A DNA stretch of 64,000 bases from contig CAWGOF010000003.1 in the NCBI GenBank assembly GCA_963824225.1, positions 744,001 to 808,000 on the forward strand. Direction: 5' to 3'. The notes under the pieces were generated by a model, which was given only the letters and a program-made list of their open reading frames with translations, was not told where the DNA came from and searched no databases. The first letter of the stretch is position 1, and each line of letters starts with the position of its first letter. Position numbers and translations under genes: made by a program. Shown in pieces: positions 47,945 through 56,908 of the stretch. The DNA comes from CAWGOF01 sp963824225 (lineage in GTDB: Bacteria; Acidobacteriota; Polarisedimenticolia; Polarisedimenticolales; Polarisedimenticolaceae).

Positions 47945-48406
47945 ATGCGCCTACTGCTGGCCCTCGTGTTCGTGGCTCTCCTCGGTGGGTTCCTGATGTT
48001 CCTCGCGTGGAACCTCGACACCACCGTTCCGGTGACGCTGTTCGGCACGCAGTACGCAGGCGTGCCGCTATGGGTCGTCGTGTTCGGGGCGATCTTCGTC
48101 AACGTGATGCTGATCAGCGTGTACTCGCTGGCCGAGGGCACGCGGCTGCGTCTGGTGAACCGCCGGCTGCGCCGGGACCTGCACAAGCTCGAGACCGAGG
48201 TGAACTTCCTGCGCACGCGGCCGGCCGGCGCACGGGCCGAGCCCGACGCGATCCTCGAGCGTCCGGCCGTGAGCCCGGCGGAGCTCGCCGACGACCTGCC
48301 GGACGAACGCGCCGCGGAGCCGGCCTCGGCCCCGGTGTACGGCGCGGGAGACGAGGTGCCGCCCGAAGACGACGATGACTTCTATTCGGGGGGCCGGGCG
48401 GTCTGA
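47945..48406 (+). CDS. lapA: LapA-domain inner-membrane protein
   Basis: A LapA/YciS-like (DUF1049) protein of 153 residues: two N-terminal membrane helices (LLLALVFVALLGGFLMFLAW; VPLWVVVFGAIFVNVMLISV) with the linking NLDTTVPVTLFGTQYAG, then a cytoplasmic coiled coil (LRRDLHKLETEVNFLRTR) and an acidic disordered tail. LapA with LapB controls LpxC turnover and LPS amount in Enterobacteria; its place at the end of the Kdo operon fits an LPS role. The gene symbol is used by analogy. GGGAG lies upstream of ATG 47945. Confidence 0.83.
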   Translation: MRLLLALVFVALLGGFLMFLAWNLDTTVPVTLFGTQYAGVPLWVVVFGAIFVNVMLISVYSLAEGTRLRLVNRRLRRDLHKLETEVNFLRTRPAGARAEPDAILERPAVSPAELADDLPDERAAEPASAPVYGAGDEVPPEDDDDFYSGGRAV

Positions 48407-48417
48407 CGGCCGGGCGT

Positions 48418-50985
48418 CTAGGCTTGCGCGGCGGGCGCCGCAGCGGCGGGCGCCGCAGCGGCGGGCGCCGCGTCGAGAGCCTCGATCTGGCGCCGCAGGT
48501 CGGTCGCGCGGGTCGCGCCGAGGAACTCGCCGATGCGGTCGATCTCGGCGTCGAGAAGCGCGAGGTAGCCGGGCCACGGGTCGGCCACGCGCCCGTCGAC
48601 CGCGGCGCGCTTCAGCTCGTCCGTGTCCCACGAGCCATCGGCGCTCAGCGTCACACCCTCGATCAACCATGCCGCCGCGGGTGCGCGTTGGGAGCAAGTC
48701 GCGCGCAGGAAGTTGCTCGCCCCCGCTCCGACCTCCGAACGCACCGTGCGGTACACCAGGCGATGCGCGGCATTGAACCGGGCGAGCACGTCGGCGAGGC
48801 CGGACGGCTCGGTCCACGGGCGCTCGACCGGCGTCTCGGCGAGCGAGCGCGCGAGCTCGTCCGTCGACACCGGTCCTGTATCCTCCGGTCGCGCTCGGAC
48901 CTCGGGGCTCGGGGCCTCGTGGGCCTGCGCCGCATCGAGCACGTCCGGGGCGATCGCCTGCGTCGCCTCGATCGCGCGCTCCGGAGCCTCCGGCCGCGGA
49001 GCGTCCGCCCCGCGGATCGCGCTCTCGAGCGCTTCGCGCGGAATCAGCTGCGTCGTGTCGAGGCGACCGCGCGCTGTCGCGGCCTTTGGCGGACGCACGT
49101 CCTCGTCGATCTCGATCCGGATTCCGGAGCGGCCGAGCTCGACCGCCGCACGATCGATCTCGAACGACATTTGCTCCTCGGATGCCGCTGGACGGTCGAT
49201 CGCGTCGTCCGGATCGCCGGCCGCGAGCGGGGCCGAGGCGGCCGGTTCGACGCGCTCGATCTCGGGGACGGGCGCATCGGCCTCGAACTCGGCGGCCGCG
49301 GCCATCACGTCGGCGAGAGCGGAGCTCTCGACCTCGGCCGGCGGCAGCGCCTCGACGCTCGCGCAGGCGACGGGCTCGAGCTCCTCCGCTCGCGCCGGAG
49401 CTCCGACGTCGACGACGGGGGGCGGCGCCGCGATCGCGAGCTCGGGCCCCTCGACGTGCGACACGCCGGCGAACGAGGCCAGCGCGAACGAAGCGGCGCT
49501 GCGCTCCGCCCGCAGCTCGGCCGTGGTCGTGCCCACCGCACCGAGAAGCCGGAGGGTCCACAGGATCTGGCACACGCGAAAATCCCCGAGGTCCGACGAG
49601 CGACAGACCTCGCGGGCCGTTCGCGGGGCCTTCAGCGCGGCGACGATCTGCCATTCGTCAGCGCCGGCCTGCATCGAGTCGAGGGTCGACAGGTACGTCG
49701 GTCGCAGCTCGAGCGCCGCCTCGAGCCCGCCGCACCCACGCCACACGCGGCTCCACGAGTCGACGCGGCGCATGCCCGCGGCGACGAGCGACTCGAGCGT
49801 CTCCTCGAGCGTGATCTCCTCGATCGTCGGCAGCGAGCCGCGCACGAACGCGTAGTCGGCCGTGGTCCAGCGGAACGTGTCGAACACGATCTCGCTGAGC
49901 TGGCGCCGTACCATCTCGCGCAGGTCGCGCTCGTCGATCACGCCGAGCTCGCGCAGGATCGTTCCCACACGCTTGTTCGAGAGCAAGCGCTTCGCCGTCT
50001 CCTCGCGGTCGGCGAGCGAGATCACGCCGCGCCGCAAGAGGTACGCCACGAGCCCGTCATCCGGGTCGTTGCTCGTCGCGAACACGCAGCGTCCGGCCGA
50101 GAGGTGGAACGTCCGCTCCTGCTCGCCGCGTGTGACGTACAGCACACCGGTGTCACCCGACCGTCCGAGCCGCACGAGGAGCTCGGCGAACCCCTCCTCG
50201 CCCAGGACGCCGTGCCACGACGTCTCGCCGATCGGCTCGCGGCGGGGTTCGCGCTCCTCCACGAGACCCAGGACCCGGAACCCCAGGAGCGTCTGATAGA
50301 TCTCGAAGTTCGACAGGTACACGTCGCGACACAGGGTCTCGATCGTCGCGTCTCCCGTGCGGAGTCGGTCGAGGAGCTGCTGCTCCCCTTCGGCCAGGCG
50401 CAAGCCCTCGGTCACGCCGCGCCAACCGTCGGCCAGCCCGTAGATCTTGTGCGGCCCACCCACGCTGCGCCGGATCCTGCCGAACGATCGGATCTGGCGA
50501 ATCCCGCGCAGCAGCAGCTCGCCCGTGCGCATGCCGAGCGTGATCACTTCGTCGGTGGGTAACGGGCCGTCCTCGAGCCGATACTCGCCGTCCTCCACGT
50601 CGAACAGGCTGAGCACGATGCGCTCGACCTGCGCGAGCACGCCCTGCACCAGCTGGTCCGCCGTCAGGGCGCCCGACTCGACGAGCAGCGTGCCCAGACG
50701 CTTGCCGTTCTGGCTCCGGGCGAGCGCTTCGTCGAGCCGGTCGAGCGTAATGCGCCCTTCGCGGAGGAACAGCTCGCCCAGCCGATCGTTCGGGTCGCTC
50801 GACGAGGCGAACACGATGCGTCCGCGCTCGAGGTACAGCGCCTTCTCGGCTCCCGCGGCGGCGATGCGCAGCACACCGGTGCTGCGGCGCCGGCTGAGCG
50901 CCCACAGCAGGTCCGGAAAGCTGATCCCCTCGAAGCGACCGGCGCGCAGCGCCGAGGGCACGTCGGAGTTTCTTGGCTCGTCCAT
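48418..50985 (-). CDS. DUF4388 protein with two PATAN-like domains
   Basis: An 855-residue cytoplasmic protein. The N-terminal DUF4388 unit (SFPDLLWALSRRRSTGVLRI; YLERGRIVFASSSDPNDRLG) is followed by a GspE-II-like segment (LGELFLREGRITLDRLDEAL). A second copy near residues 270-400 repeats the pattern (FAELLVRLGRSGDTGVLYVT; FHLSAGRCVFATSNDPDDGL; KRVGTILRELGVIDERDLRE). The C-terminal part is long, Ala/Glu/Pro-rich and probably disordered, ending in a small folded domain and AAPAA repeats. DUF4388/PATAN proteins act in signalling with receivers and GTPases, for example in motility or surface control. ATG 50985 has only a weak Shine-Dalgarno. Confidence 0.82.
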   Translation of the reverse strand: MDEPRNSDVPSALRAGRFEGISFPDLLWALSRRRSTGVLRIAAAGAEKALYLERGRIVFASSSDPNDRLGELFLREGRITLDRLDEALARSQNGKRLGTLLVESGALTADQLVQGVLAQVERIVLSLFDVEDGEYRLEDGPLPTDEVITLGMRTGELLLRGIRQIRSFGRIRRSVGGPHKIYGLADGWRGVTEGLRLAEGEQQLLDRLRTGDATIETLCRDVYLSNFEIYQTLLGFRVLGLVEEREPRREPIGETSWHGVLGEEGFAELLVRLGRSGDTGVLYVTRGEQERTFHLSAGRCVFATSNDPDDGLVAYLLRRGVISLADREETAKRLLSNKRVGTILRELGVIDERDLREMVRRQLSEIVFDTFRWTTADYAFVRGSLPTIEEITLEETLESLVAAGMRRVDSWSRVWRGCGGLEAALELRPTYLSTLDSMQAGADEWQIVAALKAPRTAREVCRSSDLGDFRVCQILWTLRLLGAVGTTTAELRAERSAASFALASFAGVSHVEGPELAIAAPPPVVDVGAPARAEELEPVACASVEALPPAEVESSALADVMAAAAEFEADAPVPEIERVEPAASAPLAAGDPDDAIDRPAASEEQMSFEIDRAAVELGRSGIRIEIDEDVRPPKAATARGRLDTTQLIPREALESAIRGADAPRPEAPERAIEATQAIAPDVLDAAQAHEAPSPEVRARPEDTGPVSTDELARSLAETPVERPWTEPSGLADVLARFNAAHRLVYRTVRSEVGAGASNFLRATCSQRAPAAAWLIEGVTLSADGSWDTDELKRAAVDGRVADPWPGYLALLDAEIDRIGEFLGATRATDLRRQIEALDAAPAAAAPAAAAPAAQA
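48423..48470 (-). repeat. Three-copy 15-bp coding repeat (AAPAA)
   Basis: Three copies of GCGGCGGGCGCCGCA encode the extreme C-terminus of the DUF4388 protein. Such Ala-Pro tails are often copy-number variable. Confidence 0.7.
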
Positions 50986-51115
50986 CACGTATTCGTCCCG
51001 TGGCGCCGGCCGCAGCAAGTCGACCCCGCGCAGGGCCGGCGCACGGAGACCGAGGTCAAACGTAGGTCCGCGCACCGGTTTTTCAACCCCGCCGGACGTC
51101 CCACGTCGCCTGCCC

Positions 51116-51307
51116 TCAGCGCGGGTCCCTGACCTCTCGGGTCGGCGGGGACGCCTCCTCGACGAGCATGACCGGGATCCCGTCCCGCACCGGGTAGATG
51201 CGTCCGCAGCGCGAGCACTCGAGACCACGATCCTCGGTCAGCTCCTTGAGCTCTCCGTGGCACGCGGGACAGATGAGAATCGCGAGCAGCCGTGGATCGA
51301 GCGACAC
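51116..51307 (-). CDS. Trm112-family zinc protein
   Basis: A 63-residue Trm112/YcaR-like protein: DPRLLAILICPACHGELKEL, the second Cys pair in LECSRCGRIYPVRDGIPVML. It binds zinc through two CxxC motifs. In eukaryotes and archaea Trm112 activates methyltransferases; bacterial homologues often sit near envelope genes (ycaR is next to kdsB in E. coli), matching the nearby Kdo block. Divergent from the GT9 gene. Confidence 0.88.
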   Translation of the reverse strand: MSLDPRLLAILICPACHGELKELTEDRGLECSRCGRIYPVRDGIPVMLVEEASPPTREVRDPR

Positions 51308-51362
51308 GGTTCACCCTCAGGCCAGGCGCCGTCGGCGCGGTCCTGGCCCGAAACGACCACAC

Positions 51363-51368
51363 TATACT
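51363..51368 (+). promoter_or_regulatory. Candidate -10 giving a leaderless GT9 mRNA
   Basis: TATACT lies 7 bp before the GT9 start ATG 51376. With the usual 6-8 bp from the -10 to the start point, the message would begin at or next to the ATG. No good -35 hexamer is seen, and there is no Shine-Dalgarno. Confidence 0.5.
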
Positions 51369-51375
51369 GCGGCCG

Positions 51376-52548
51376 ATGCCCCGAGCGATCGTCGATCTGC
51401 CCGCGGCCGTCGCCCGTGCGCTCGGGTCTCGCGGGCAGGGCGCGACCATCCTCGTCGTCCGTCTCGGCGCGCTGGGCGACGTCGTTCGCACTGTGCCCGC
51501 GGTGCGGCTCCTCGTGCAGCACTGGCCCGAGGCGCGCTTCGTGTGGGCCGTCGACTCCGCATGGCGCGTGGCGCTTGACGGCCATCCCGATCTTGCAGGG
51601 ATCGTCGACATCCCACGCCGCGCGTGGGGGCAGAAGCTCCGCGCGCCTCGGGAATGGCCGGCGCTCGTGCACTCGGTGGCCGAGCGCCGTCGCGTCCTCG
51701 CCGCGCTCGCTCCAGCGCTCGTCGTCGATTTCCATGGCGACCTGCGCAGCGGCGTGATCGGGCGTCTCAGCCGTGCGCCCGTGCGTGTCGGCTTCGCGGG
51801 CCATCAGCAGCGTGAAGGCAACTGGCTGTTCACGACGCATCGCGTGCCGTCGGCCGATCGGCGCACGCCGCGCATGGAACGCAACCTGTCGCTCGTGCGC
51901 GCGCTCGGTGCTCCGATCGAGCCCGTGCCCCCGGCCCAGCTCGCGCTGGTCGACCGGGGTCGCGCCGAGGCGCGGGCGGTGGTCGCCGGCCTGCCTGCGG
52001 GGACCGCGACGTACGCCGTGGTCAGCCCGGGGGCCAGCGCGCGCCAAGCGTACAAGAAACCGCCGAGCGACGTTCTGGCCGCGGCCGCAAACGAGATCGG
52101 CCGGACCGGCGCGACCGCGCTCGTCGTCTGGGGCCCCGGAGAGGAGCCGGACGCGCGGCGCGTCGTCGAGCTCGCGCCGCGCGCCGCGGTCCTCGCTCCG
52201 CCGACGACGGTCGCCGCGCTGGCCGGGCTGCTCGACGGCGCGCGGCTCTTCGTCGGCGGCGACAGCGGCCCGATGCACCTGGCGTGCGCCGTCGGGTGCC
52301 CGGTCGTCGCGATCTACGGCCCGACCGATCCACGAGTCAACGAGCCGTGGGGCGTGCCCCACCGCGCGGTCGTTCCCCGCGGCCGGTCGTACACCGGTCG
52401 ACGGAGCGTCGATCGCGAGGGCGGGTTCGCCGGGCTCGAAGCGTCGGACGTGGTGCGCTCGGTGTCCGAGCTGTGGTCGCTCACCGGCGTGTCCATGCGC
52501 GCGAGCCGGTCCAGCCGAGACGGTGGAGCGCGATCGCCCAGCGGTTGA
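51376..52548 (+). CDS. Glycosyltransferase family 9 (heptosyltransferase-like)
   Basis: A GT9 enzyme of 390 residues that would add a heptose or similar sugar to the LPS inner core. The N-domain has ILVVRLGALGDVVRTVPAVR and VVDFHGDLRSGVIGRL; the nucleotide-sugar-binding C-domain has VVSPGASARQAYKKPP and the signature RLFVGGDSGPMHLACAVGCP followed by YGPTDP. The last about 22 residues overlap, antisense, the end of the Kdo-kinase-like gene by 68 bp and are low-complexity. Confidence 0.9.
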   Translation: MPRAIVDLPAAVARALGSRGQGATILVVRLGALGDVVRTVPAVRLLVQHWPEARFVWAVDSAWRVALDGHPDLAGIVDIPRRAWGQKLRAPREWPALVHSVAERRRVLAALAPALVVDFHGDLRSGVIGRLSRAPVRVGFAGHQQREGNWLFTTHRVPSADRRTPRMERNLSLVRALGAPIEPVPPAQLALVDRGRAEARAVVAGLPAGTATYAVVSPGASARQAYKKPPSDVLAAAANEIGRTGATALVVWGPGEEPDARRVVELAPRAAVLAPPTTVAALAGLLDGARLFVGGDSGPMHLACAVGCPVVAIYGPTDPRVNEPWGVPHRAVVPRGRSYTGRRSVDREGGFAGLEASDVVRSVSELWSLTGVSMRASRSSRDGGARSPSG

Positions 52549-53335
52549 AGCGCCGAGCGCGCTCGAGCCGCGCCGCGAGATCGGGCGCCTGTTCCGCGTA
52601 CGCCTCGTACCAGAACCGACGCAGGTCGACACCGGAGAGGCGCGGCCGTGGCCCGAGGAGCTTGACCGTCGACCGCTCGAGCCGGCGCATGGCTCGCGCA
52701 CGGAGCCACACCGGAAGCCCGTGCTCCCCGATCCTCGCTCGGTCGAGATCGATCACGAGCGCAGCCGGCGGACGGCTGCGGTCCCGCAGGAGGACGTTCC
52801 CGAGGTTCAGGTCCCGGTGGTCGATCCCCCGCTCGTGCATCGCGCGCACGACGGCGACGACCGCCCGTAGCTCGTCGCGGGAGGGCGGGTCGCGGGAGAC
52901 GAGCCGCTGGGCCAGGCTCCGGGCATCCGCCACGTTGCGCGCAGCGAGCCAGCCGCGGCTCAGGCCGAGCGGTCCGCGCTCGATCAGGAGCGCGATCGGC
53001 TCGACCGTCGCCACGCCGCGGTCGAGCGCGGTGATCGGTCCAACCAGGTTGGCCAGGAGCCGTCTCGTCCCGGGGAACCGGTCGCGCCACACGTGACGCG
53101 CGAGGCCGCCGCGCCGCATGCGCTTGACGTGCAGGACGAGCGCGTCGTCGAGCGTCAGGGTACCCGTGGGCCCGCGTCCGCCGATCTCGGCGCCGCTGCA
53201 CGCGCGCTCCCAGGCTCGCGGGTCGAGGAGGCCCGCGCCGAGGAGCGCCGGCAGGTGCACGGGACGGGCGACGAGAGCGAGCCCTGGCGCCTGCTCGACC
53301 GTGAAGCCGGCCGGGATCCGCTCAGGTCCGCTCAC
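52481..53335 (-). CDS. Kdo-kinase/WaaP-like LPS core kinase
   Basis: A protein-kinase-like enzyme of 284 residues acting on LPS core sugars (KdkA or WaaP type). Catalytic loop MHERGIDHRDLNLGNVLL (His-Arg-Asp) and metal-binding Asp in AALVIDLDRARIG are clear; the N-terminal Lys is in LVLHVKRMRRGG. It would phosphorylate Kdo or heptose, fitting the neighbouring GT9 and Kdo genes. GTG 53335 overlaps the tatC stop (GTGA), and the 3' end overlaps GT9 in convergent orientation. Confidence 0.82.
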   Translation of the reverse strand: MSGPERIPAGFTVEQAPGLALVARPVHLPALLGAGLLDPRAWERACSGAEIGGRGPTGTLTLDDALVLHVKRMRRGGLARHVWRDRFPGTRRLLANLVGPITALDRGVATVEPIALLIERGPLGLSRGWLAARNVADARSLAQRLVSRDPPSRDELRAVVAVVRAMHERGIDHRDLNLGNVLLRDRSRPPAALVIDLDRARIGEHGLPVWLRARAMRRLERSTVKLLGPRPRLSGVDLRRFWYEAYAEQAPDLAARLERARRFNRWAIALHRLGWTGSRAWTRR

Positions 53336-54066
53336 GATCGGCGAGCGAAGATCCACGCCACGCCCACCCCGATCAGGTAGAGCGCGATCATCGGCGCGGC
53401 GAAGATGCTCATCGTCAGGATGTCGCCCGTGGGCGTGATGAGCGCGGCCGCCGCGGCGATGATCAGCACGGCGATCTGGAAGTGACGCAGCAGGAACCCG
53501 GGCGTCACGATACCGAGCCGGGCCAGGAGGAAGATCACGACCGGCAGCTCGAACACCGCGCCCATGCCCAGCAGCATCTGGCTCTGGAACTGGAACGCCG
53601 AGCGCAGCGTGACCGCTGCGGTGTATCCCGTGCCGAGCCCGACGAGCCAGCGCACGGCGTACGGCGTCGCGACGTAGTAACCGAACGCGCCGCCGCCGAT
53701 GAAGCACAGCGTGCCCGCGGCGAGGAACGGCACGACCCACCGCCGCTCGTGCCGGTACAGGCCCGGGGACACGAAGCACCACAGCTCCCACAGCAGGTAC
53801 GGCACGACGAGGAACGTCGCCAGCAAGGCCGAAGCCTTCATGTAGATCACGAACGGCTCGGTCAGATGGATGTAGACGAGCGAGCCCTCCTCGATGTGCT
53901 CGCCGATCGGCCGGAGCAGCCAGTGCAGGATGTCGTCGCTCCAGAACCAGGCCAGGCACAGCAGGACGACGAACACGGCGAGGATCCGCAGCAGCCTCGA
54001 CCGGAGCTCGTCGAGGTGTGCCAGGAGCGGCATCGAGCGTTCGGCGCTATCGGGGTTCCGCGGCAT
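53332..54066 (-). CDS. tatC: Twin-arginine translocase subunit TatC
   Basis: The receptor core of the Tat system that exports folded proteins. 244 residues, six membrane helices. The conserved N-terminal MPLLAHLDELRSRLLR, first-loop Pro/Glu region PIGEHIEEGSLVYIHLTEPF and FVSPGLYRHERRWVVPFLAA are diagnostic. ATG 54066 overlaps the tatA end by 20 bp; ATG 54033 is the alternative, leaving a 13-bp gap. Forms a tatA-tatC-kdkA unit. Confidence 0.93.
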   Translation of the reverse strand: MPRNPDSAERSMPLLAHLDELRSRLLRILAVFVVLLCLAWFWSDDILHWLLRPIGEHIEEGSLVYIHLTEPFVIYMKASALLATFLVVPYLLWELWCFVSPGLYRHERRWVVPFLAAGTLCFIGGGAFGYYVATPYAVRWLVGLGTGYTAAVTLRSAFQFQSQMLLGMGAVFELPVVIFLLARLGIVTPGFLLRHFQIAVLIIAAAAALITPTGDILTMSIFAAPMIALYLIGVGVAWIFARRS

Positions 54067-54367
54067 CAACGCTCGAGCCGAGCCCGGGGGAGGCAGGCGG
54101 CTCCGGAAGGCCAGGATCGGCCGGCTCGCGGGCCACGGCGGCGCCACCGGCGCCGGCTCCGGTCGCGGTCGCCGCCGTCCCGTCCTGGCGCTTCTCGACC
54201 GCGACCTCGTGCTCGAGGCTCATCTTGAAATCCGCCGATGCCTTGCGAAACTCGGCGAGGCTCCGGCCCACGGTGCGGCCGATCTCGGGGAGCTTGCGCG
54301 GCCCGAAGATCAGCAACGCCAGGAGCAGGATCAGCAGCAGCTCGGGGCCGCCGAGCGATCCGAACAT
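54047..54367 (-). CDS. tatA: Twin-arginine translocase subunit TatA
   Basis: A 106-residue TatA/TatB-type protein: a short N-terminal membrane helix (GGPELLLILLLALLIFGPRK), the hinge FGPRKLPEIGRTVGRSLAEF, an amphipathic helix (FRKASADFKMSLEHEVAVEK) and a Gly/Ala/Pro-rich tail. No separate TatB is seen, so this may serve both roles as in minimal TatAC systems. Confidence 0.9.
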   Translation of the reverse strand: MFGSLGGPELLLILLLALLIFGPRKLPEIGRTVGRSLAEFRKASADFKMSLEHEVAVEKRQDGTAATATGAGAGGAAVAREPADPGLPEPPASPGLGSSVDAAEPR

Positions 54368-54439
54368 CGAGCACCTCTCGCGGACAGGGAGCCTACTTCC
54401 CGGCTCTACGGGGTGTCAAGGCGACCCGGGAGGTTTCCG

Positions 54440-54468
54440 TTGCCGCAAGTGTTGCACGTTCATATAAT
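54440..54468 (+). promoter_or_regulatory. Promoter of ctpA
   Basis: TTGCCG (54440-54445) and a perfect TATAAT (54463-54468) at 17-bp spacing, 31 bp before the start codon. The AT-rich island CATATAATTA stands out in this GC-rich DNA. GGAGGAG follows 5 bp before the ATG. Confidence 0.8.
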
Positions 54469-54499
54469 TAGGGTTCACGCACCCCTTGGAGGAGCAGCA

Positions 54500-56197
54500 A
54501 TGACGTCGACCCGGCGGCTGTCGATCCTGATCGTTGCGTTTCTGGCCGCAGGCGGGCTGCTCGGCGGCGTGCTCGGGGGCCGAGCGCTGGCCGAGCCGCA
54601 ACGGGCAGACGACCAGCTGTGGCGCTTCGGGCGCGTCGTGTCGTTGATCGAGGATCAGTTCGTCGGCGAGATCGACTCCAAGGCCCTGATCGACGACGCG
54701 ATCGAAGGCCTGCTGCGCACGCTCGATCCGCACAGCAACTACCTCGACGCCGAGACGTTCCGCGAGATGCGGGACGAGCAGCGCGGGAAGTTCAGCGGGC
54801 TGGGGATCCAGATCACGAAGCGCGGGCCGGACAAGCCGTTGACCGTGATCGCGCCGATCGACGACACGCCAGCGTATCGTGCGGGGCTGCTCTCGGGCGA
54901 CGTGATCTCGAAGATCGAGGACAAGCCGACGATCGAGCTGTCGGTGCAGCAGGCGGTCCAGCTGCTCAAGGGGGACAAGGGATCGCGGGTCACGATCACG
55001 ATCCAGCGCCCGGGGACGGCCGAGCCGTTCGACGTGACGATCGAGCGCGACGACATCCCGATCGACAGCATCCGCGTCGCGTTCCTGATGTCGAACGGCG
55101 TCGGGTACGTGCGAATCTTCAACTTCACGTCGACGACCGCCGAGGAGCTCGACGACGCGATCGCCCACCTCAAGGCCGAGGGCATGACGAAGCTGCTGCT
55201 CGACCTGCGCGGCAACCCCGGCGGGCTCCTCGATCAAGCGGTCAAGGTGTCCGAGCGGTTCATCCCCGAGGAGAAGCTGGTCGTCTACACGCGCGGACGG
55301 ATCCCGGGCTCGGACCAGGACTACGTCGCCAGCCGGGGCGTCGAGCGCGTCGACCTGCCGCTGATCGTGCTCGTGGACCAGAGCTCGGCCTCGGCGAGCG
55401 AGATCGTCTCGGGCGCGATCCAGGACCATGACCGGGGCCTCGTCGTCGGACAGCCCACGTTCGGCAAGGGACTGGTCCAGCGCGTGATCCCGCTCCAGGC
55501 CGGTGGCGCGCTCGCGGTGACCACGGCGAAGTACTACACGCCGTCGGGCCGGCTGATCCAGCGCGACTACACGGACCTCGAGGAGTACTACCTGCACCAG
55601 GAAGAGAACGTCGCCCCCGCACCGACCCGCGACGAGGAGAAGGGTCCGGCGGACGCGCGGGTCCAGGAGCCGGAGGAGGTCCCGACGGCGCCCGCGCCGC
55701 ATGAGGTGTTCTACACGGCGTCGGGCCGCAAGGTCTACGGCGGCGGCGGCATCCGGCCGGACCACCTGGTCGAGCCGAATCGCATGCCCGAGATCCTGCT
55801 GGGCATGATCCGCGAGAACGTCGTGTTCGACTACGCCGTGCTGTACGCGAATCGGCATCCGAACCTCGCACGCGACTTCGCCATCGACGATGCCGTGCTG
55901 GCCGATTTCCGCGCGCATCTCGACCGCCGCCCGTTCGCCTACGATGCGAAGGCGTTCGAGGAGGCCAAGGATGCGATCGGGCTGCGCCTGCGGGCCCAGA
56001 TCGCGCGCGTCAAGTGGAACCAGATCGAGGAAGCCCGGGCGCTGGCCGCCGGCGATCCGCAGGTCGTGCGAGCCCTCGGGCTGTTCGACGAGGCGGCGGA
56101 GCTGGCGCAGCGGGCGCGGCAAGACACGGACGGGAAGCCGCACCCCGCGTTCCAGGCCCACGCCGTCCCGCCGGCCGAGACGCCGGCCCAGCGCTGA
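54500..56197 (+). CDS. ctpA: Carboxy-terminal processing protease (S41)
   Basis: A periplasmic S41 protease of 565 residues. Signal peptide or anchor (LSILIVAFLAAGGLLGGVLG), N-terminal helical region (LIDDAIEGLLRTLDPHSNYL), PDZ domain (GIQITKRGPDKPLTVIAPID through VTITIQRPG), and the catalytic core with Ser in QSSASASEIVSGAIQD and Lys in GQPTFGKGLVQRV. The C-terminal about 130 residues are an extra helical domain after a Glu/Pro linker. It trims or degrades envelope proteins. Its own strong promoter lies just upstream. Intact frame. Confidence 0.93.
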   Translation: MTSTRRLSILIVAFLAAGGLLGGVLGGRALAEPQRADDQLWRFGRVVSLIEDQFVGEIDSKALIDDAIEGLLRTLDPHSNYLDAETFREMRDEQRGKFSGLGIQITKRGPDKPLTVIAPIDDTPAYRAGLLSGDVISKIEDKPTIELSVQQAVQLLKGDKGSRVTITIQRPGTAEPFDVTIERDDIPIDSIRVAFLMSNGVGYVRIFNFTSTTAEELDDAIAHLKAEGMTKLLLDLRGNPGGLLDQAVKVSERFIPEEKLVVYTRGRIPGSDQDYVASRGVERVDLPLIVLVDQSSASASEIVSGAIQDHDRGLVVGQPTFGKGLVQRVIPLQAGGALAVTTAKYYTPSGRLIQRDYTDLEEYYLHQEENVAPAPTRDEEKGPADARVQEPEEVPTAPAPHEVFYTASGRKVYGGGGIRPDHLVEPNRMPEILLGMIRENVVFDYAVLYANRHPNLARDFAIDDAVLADFRAHLDRRPFAYDAKAFEEAKDAIGLRLRAQIARVKWNQIEEARALAAGDPQVVRALGLFDEAAELAQRARQDTDGKPHPAFQAHAVPPAETPAQR

Positions 56198-56215
56198 CCG
56201 CATAGCGCGCGCGCG

Positions 56216-56908
56216 CTACGCCGACGCCGAGAGCCGCTCGACGAGCGCGACCTTGGCCTCGGCGCTCGCCCGGTGGAACTCCCGGAGCAGCCCGAGCCGC
56301 CGCTCGGCGACCGCGGCGGCCAGCCGATCGAGAAACCGCACGGCCCAGCGTCCGGCATCCTCGTAGCGCCGGCGCACGGCGGGACGCGCGTCCGTGAACC
56401 GATGCTTCTCGAACAGCTGATGCCGCAGCCACGTGCGCCTGTGGTCGCCCAGTCGCCCGCGCTGGCCCGCGAGGAACCGCGCCAGCACGAGGTGCTTGCT
56501 GACGTTCGCGTGCAGCTCGAGCTCGAACAGGCTGACCGCCCGCCCGCCGCGCACGCGCTCGCCCAGGAGCAGCAGGTGGTCGAGCTCCTCGACCAGCGCC
56601 GCGAAATCGTCGACGTTCGTGTCGTCGAGCCCGTCCTGCGGCGGGTGAGCCTCGAGCCGCGCGATCATCTCGTCCGGGTAGTACACGCTGACCCGCACGG
56701 AACCTGCAGACTCGCGTACGAGTGTTCGGGGGCCCGTCCGAGCGCCTGCCCCGACCGACTCGATCGTCGAACCGCCCGCGCCGTAGAGCACCGCGAGCCC
56801 GTGGTCCCCGATCACGAACGGCGACAGGTCCGAGATCCCCGGCCGCATGCCGTAGGTCCGCTCGAGGAGCCGGCGCACCTGCTCGAGCAGCGGGACCGCC
56901 AGGGTCAT
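56216..56908 (-). CDS. Hypothetical partner of the Clp-like ATPase
   Basis: A 230-residue soluble protein that I do not recognise. The N-terminal half looks alpha/beta (ISDLSPFVIGDHGLAVLYGA; SVRVSVYYPDEMIARLEAHP; DDTNVDDFAALVEELDHLLL), and the C-terminal half is basic and helical (HRRTWLRHQLFEKHRFTD; LAAAVAERRLGLLREFHR). ATG 56908 overlaps the stop of the ATPase gene by 4 bp, so the two products are probably made together and may interact, for example as adaptor and unfoldase. Confidence 0.7.
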   Translation of the reverse strand: MTLAVPLLEQVRRLLERTYGMRPGISDLSPFVIGDHGLAVLYGAGGSTIESVGAGARTGPRTLVRESAGSVRVSVYYPDEMIARLEAHPPQDGLDDTNVDDFAALVEELDHLLLLGERVRGGRAVSLFELELHANVSKHLVLARFLAGQRGRLGDHRRTWLRHQLFEKHRFTDARPAVRRRYEDAGRWAVRFLDRLAAAVAERRLGLLREFHRASAEAKVALVERLSASA

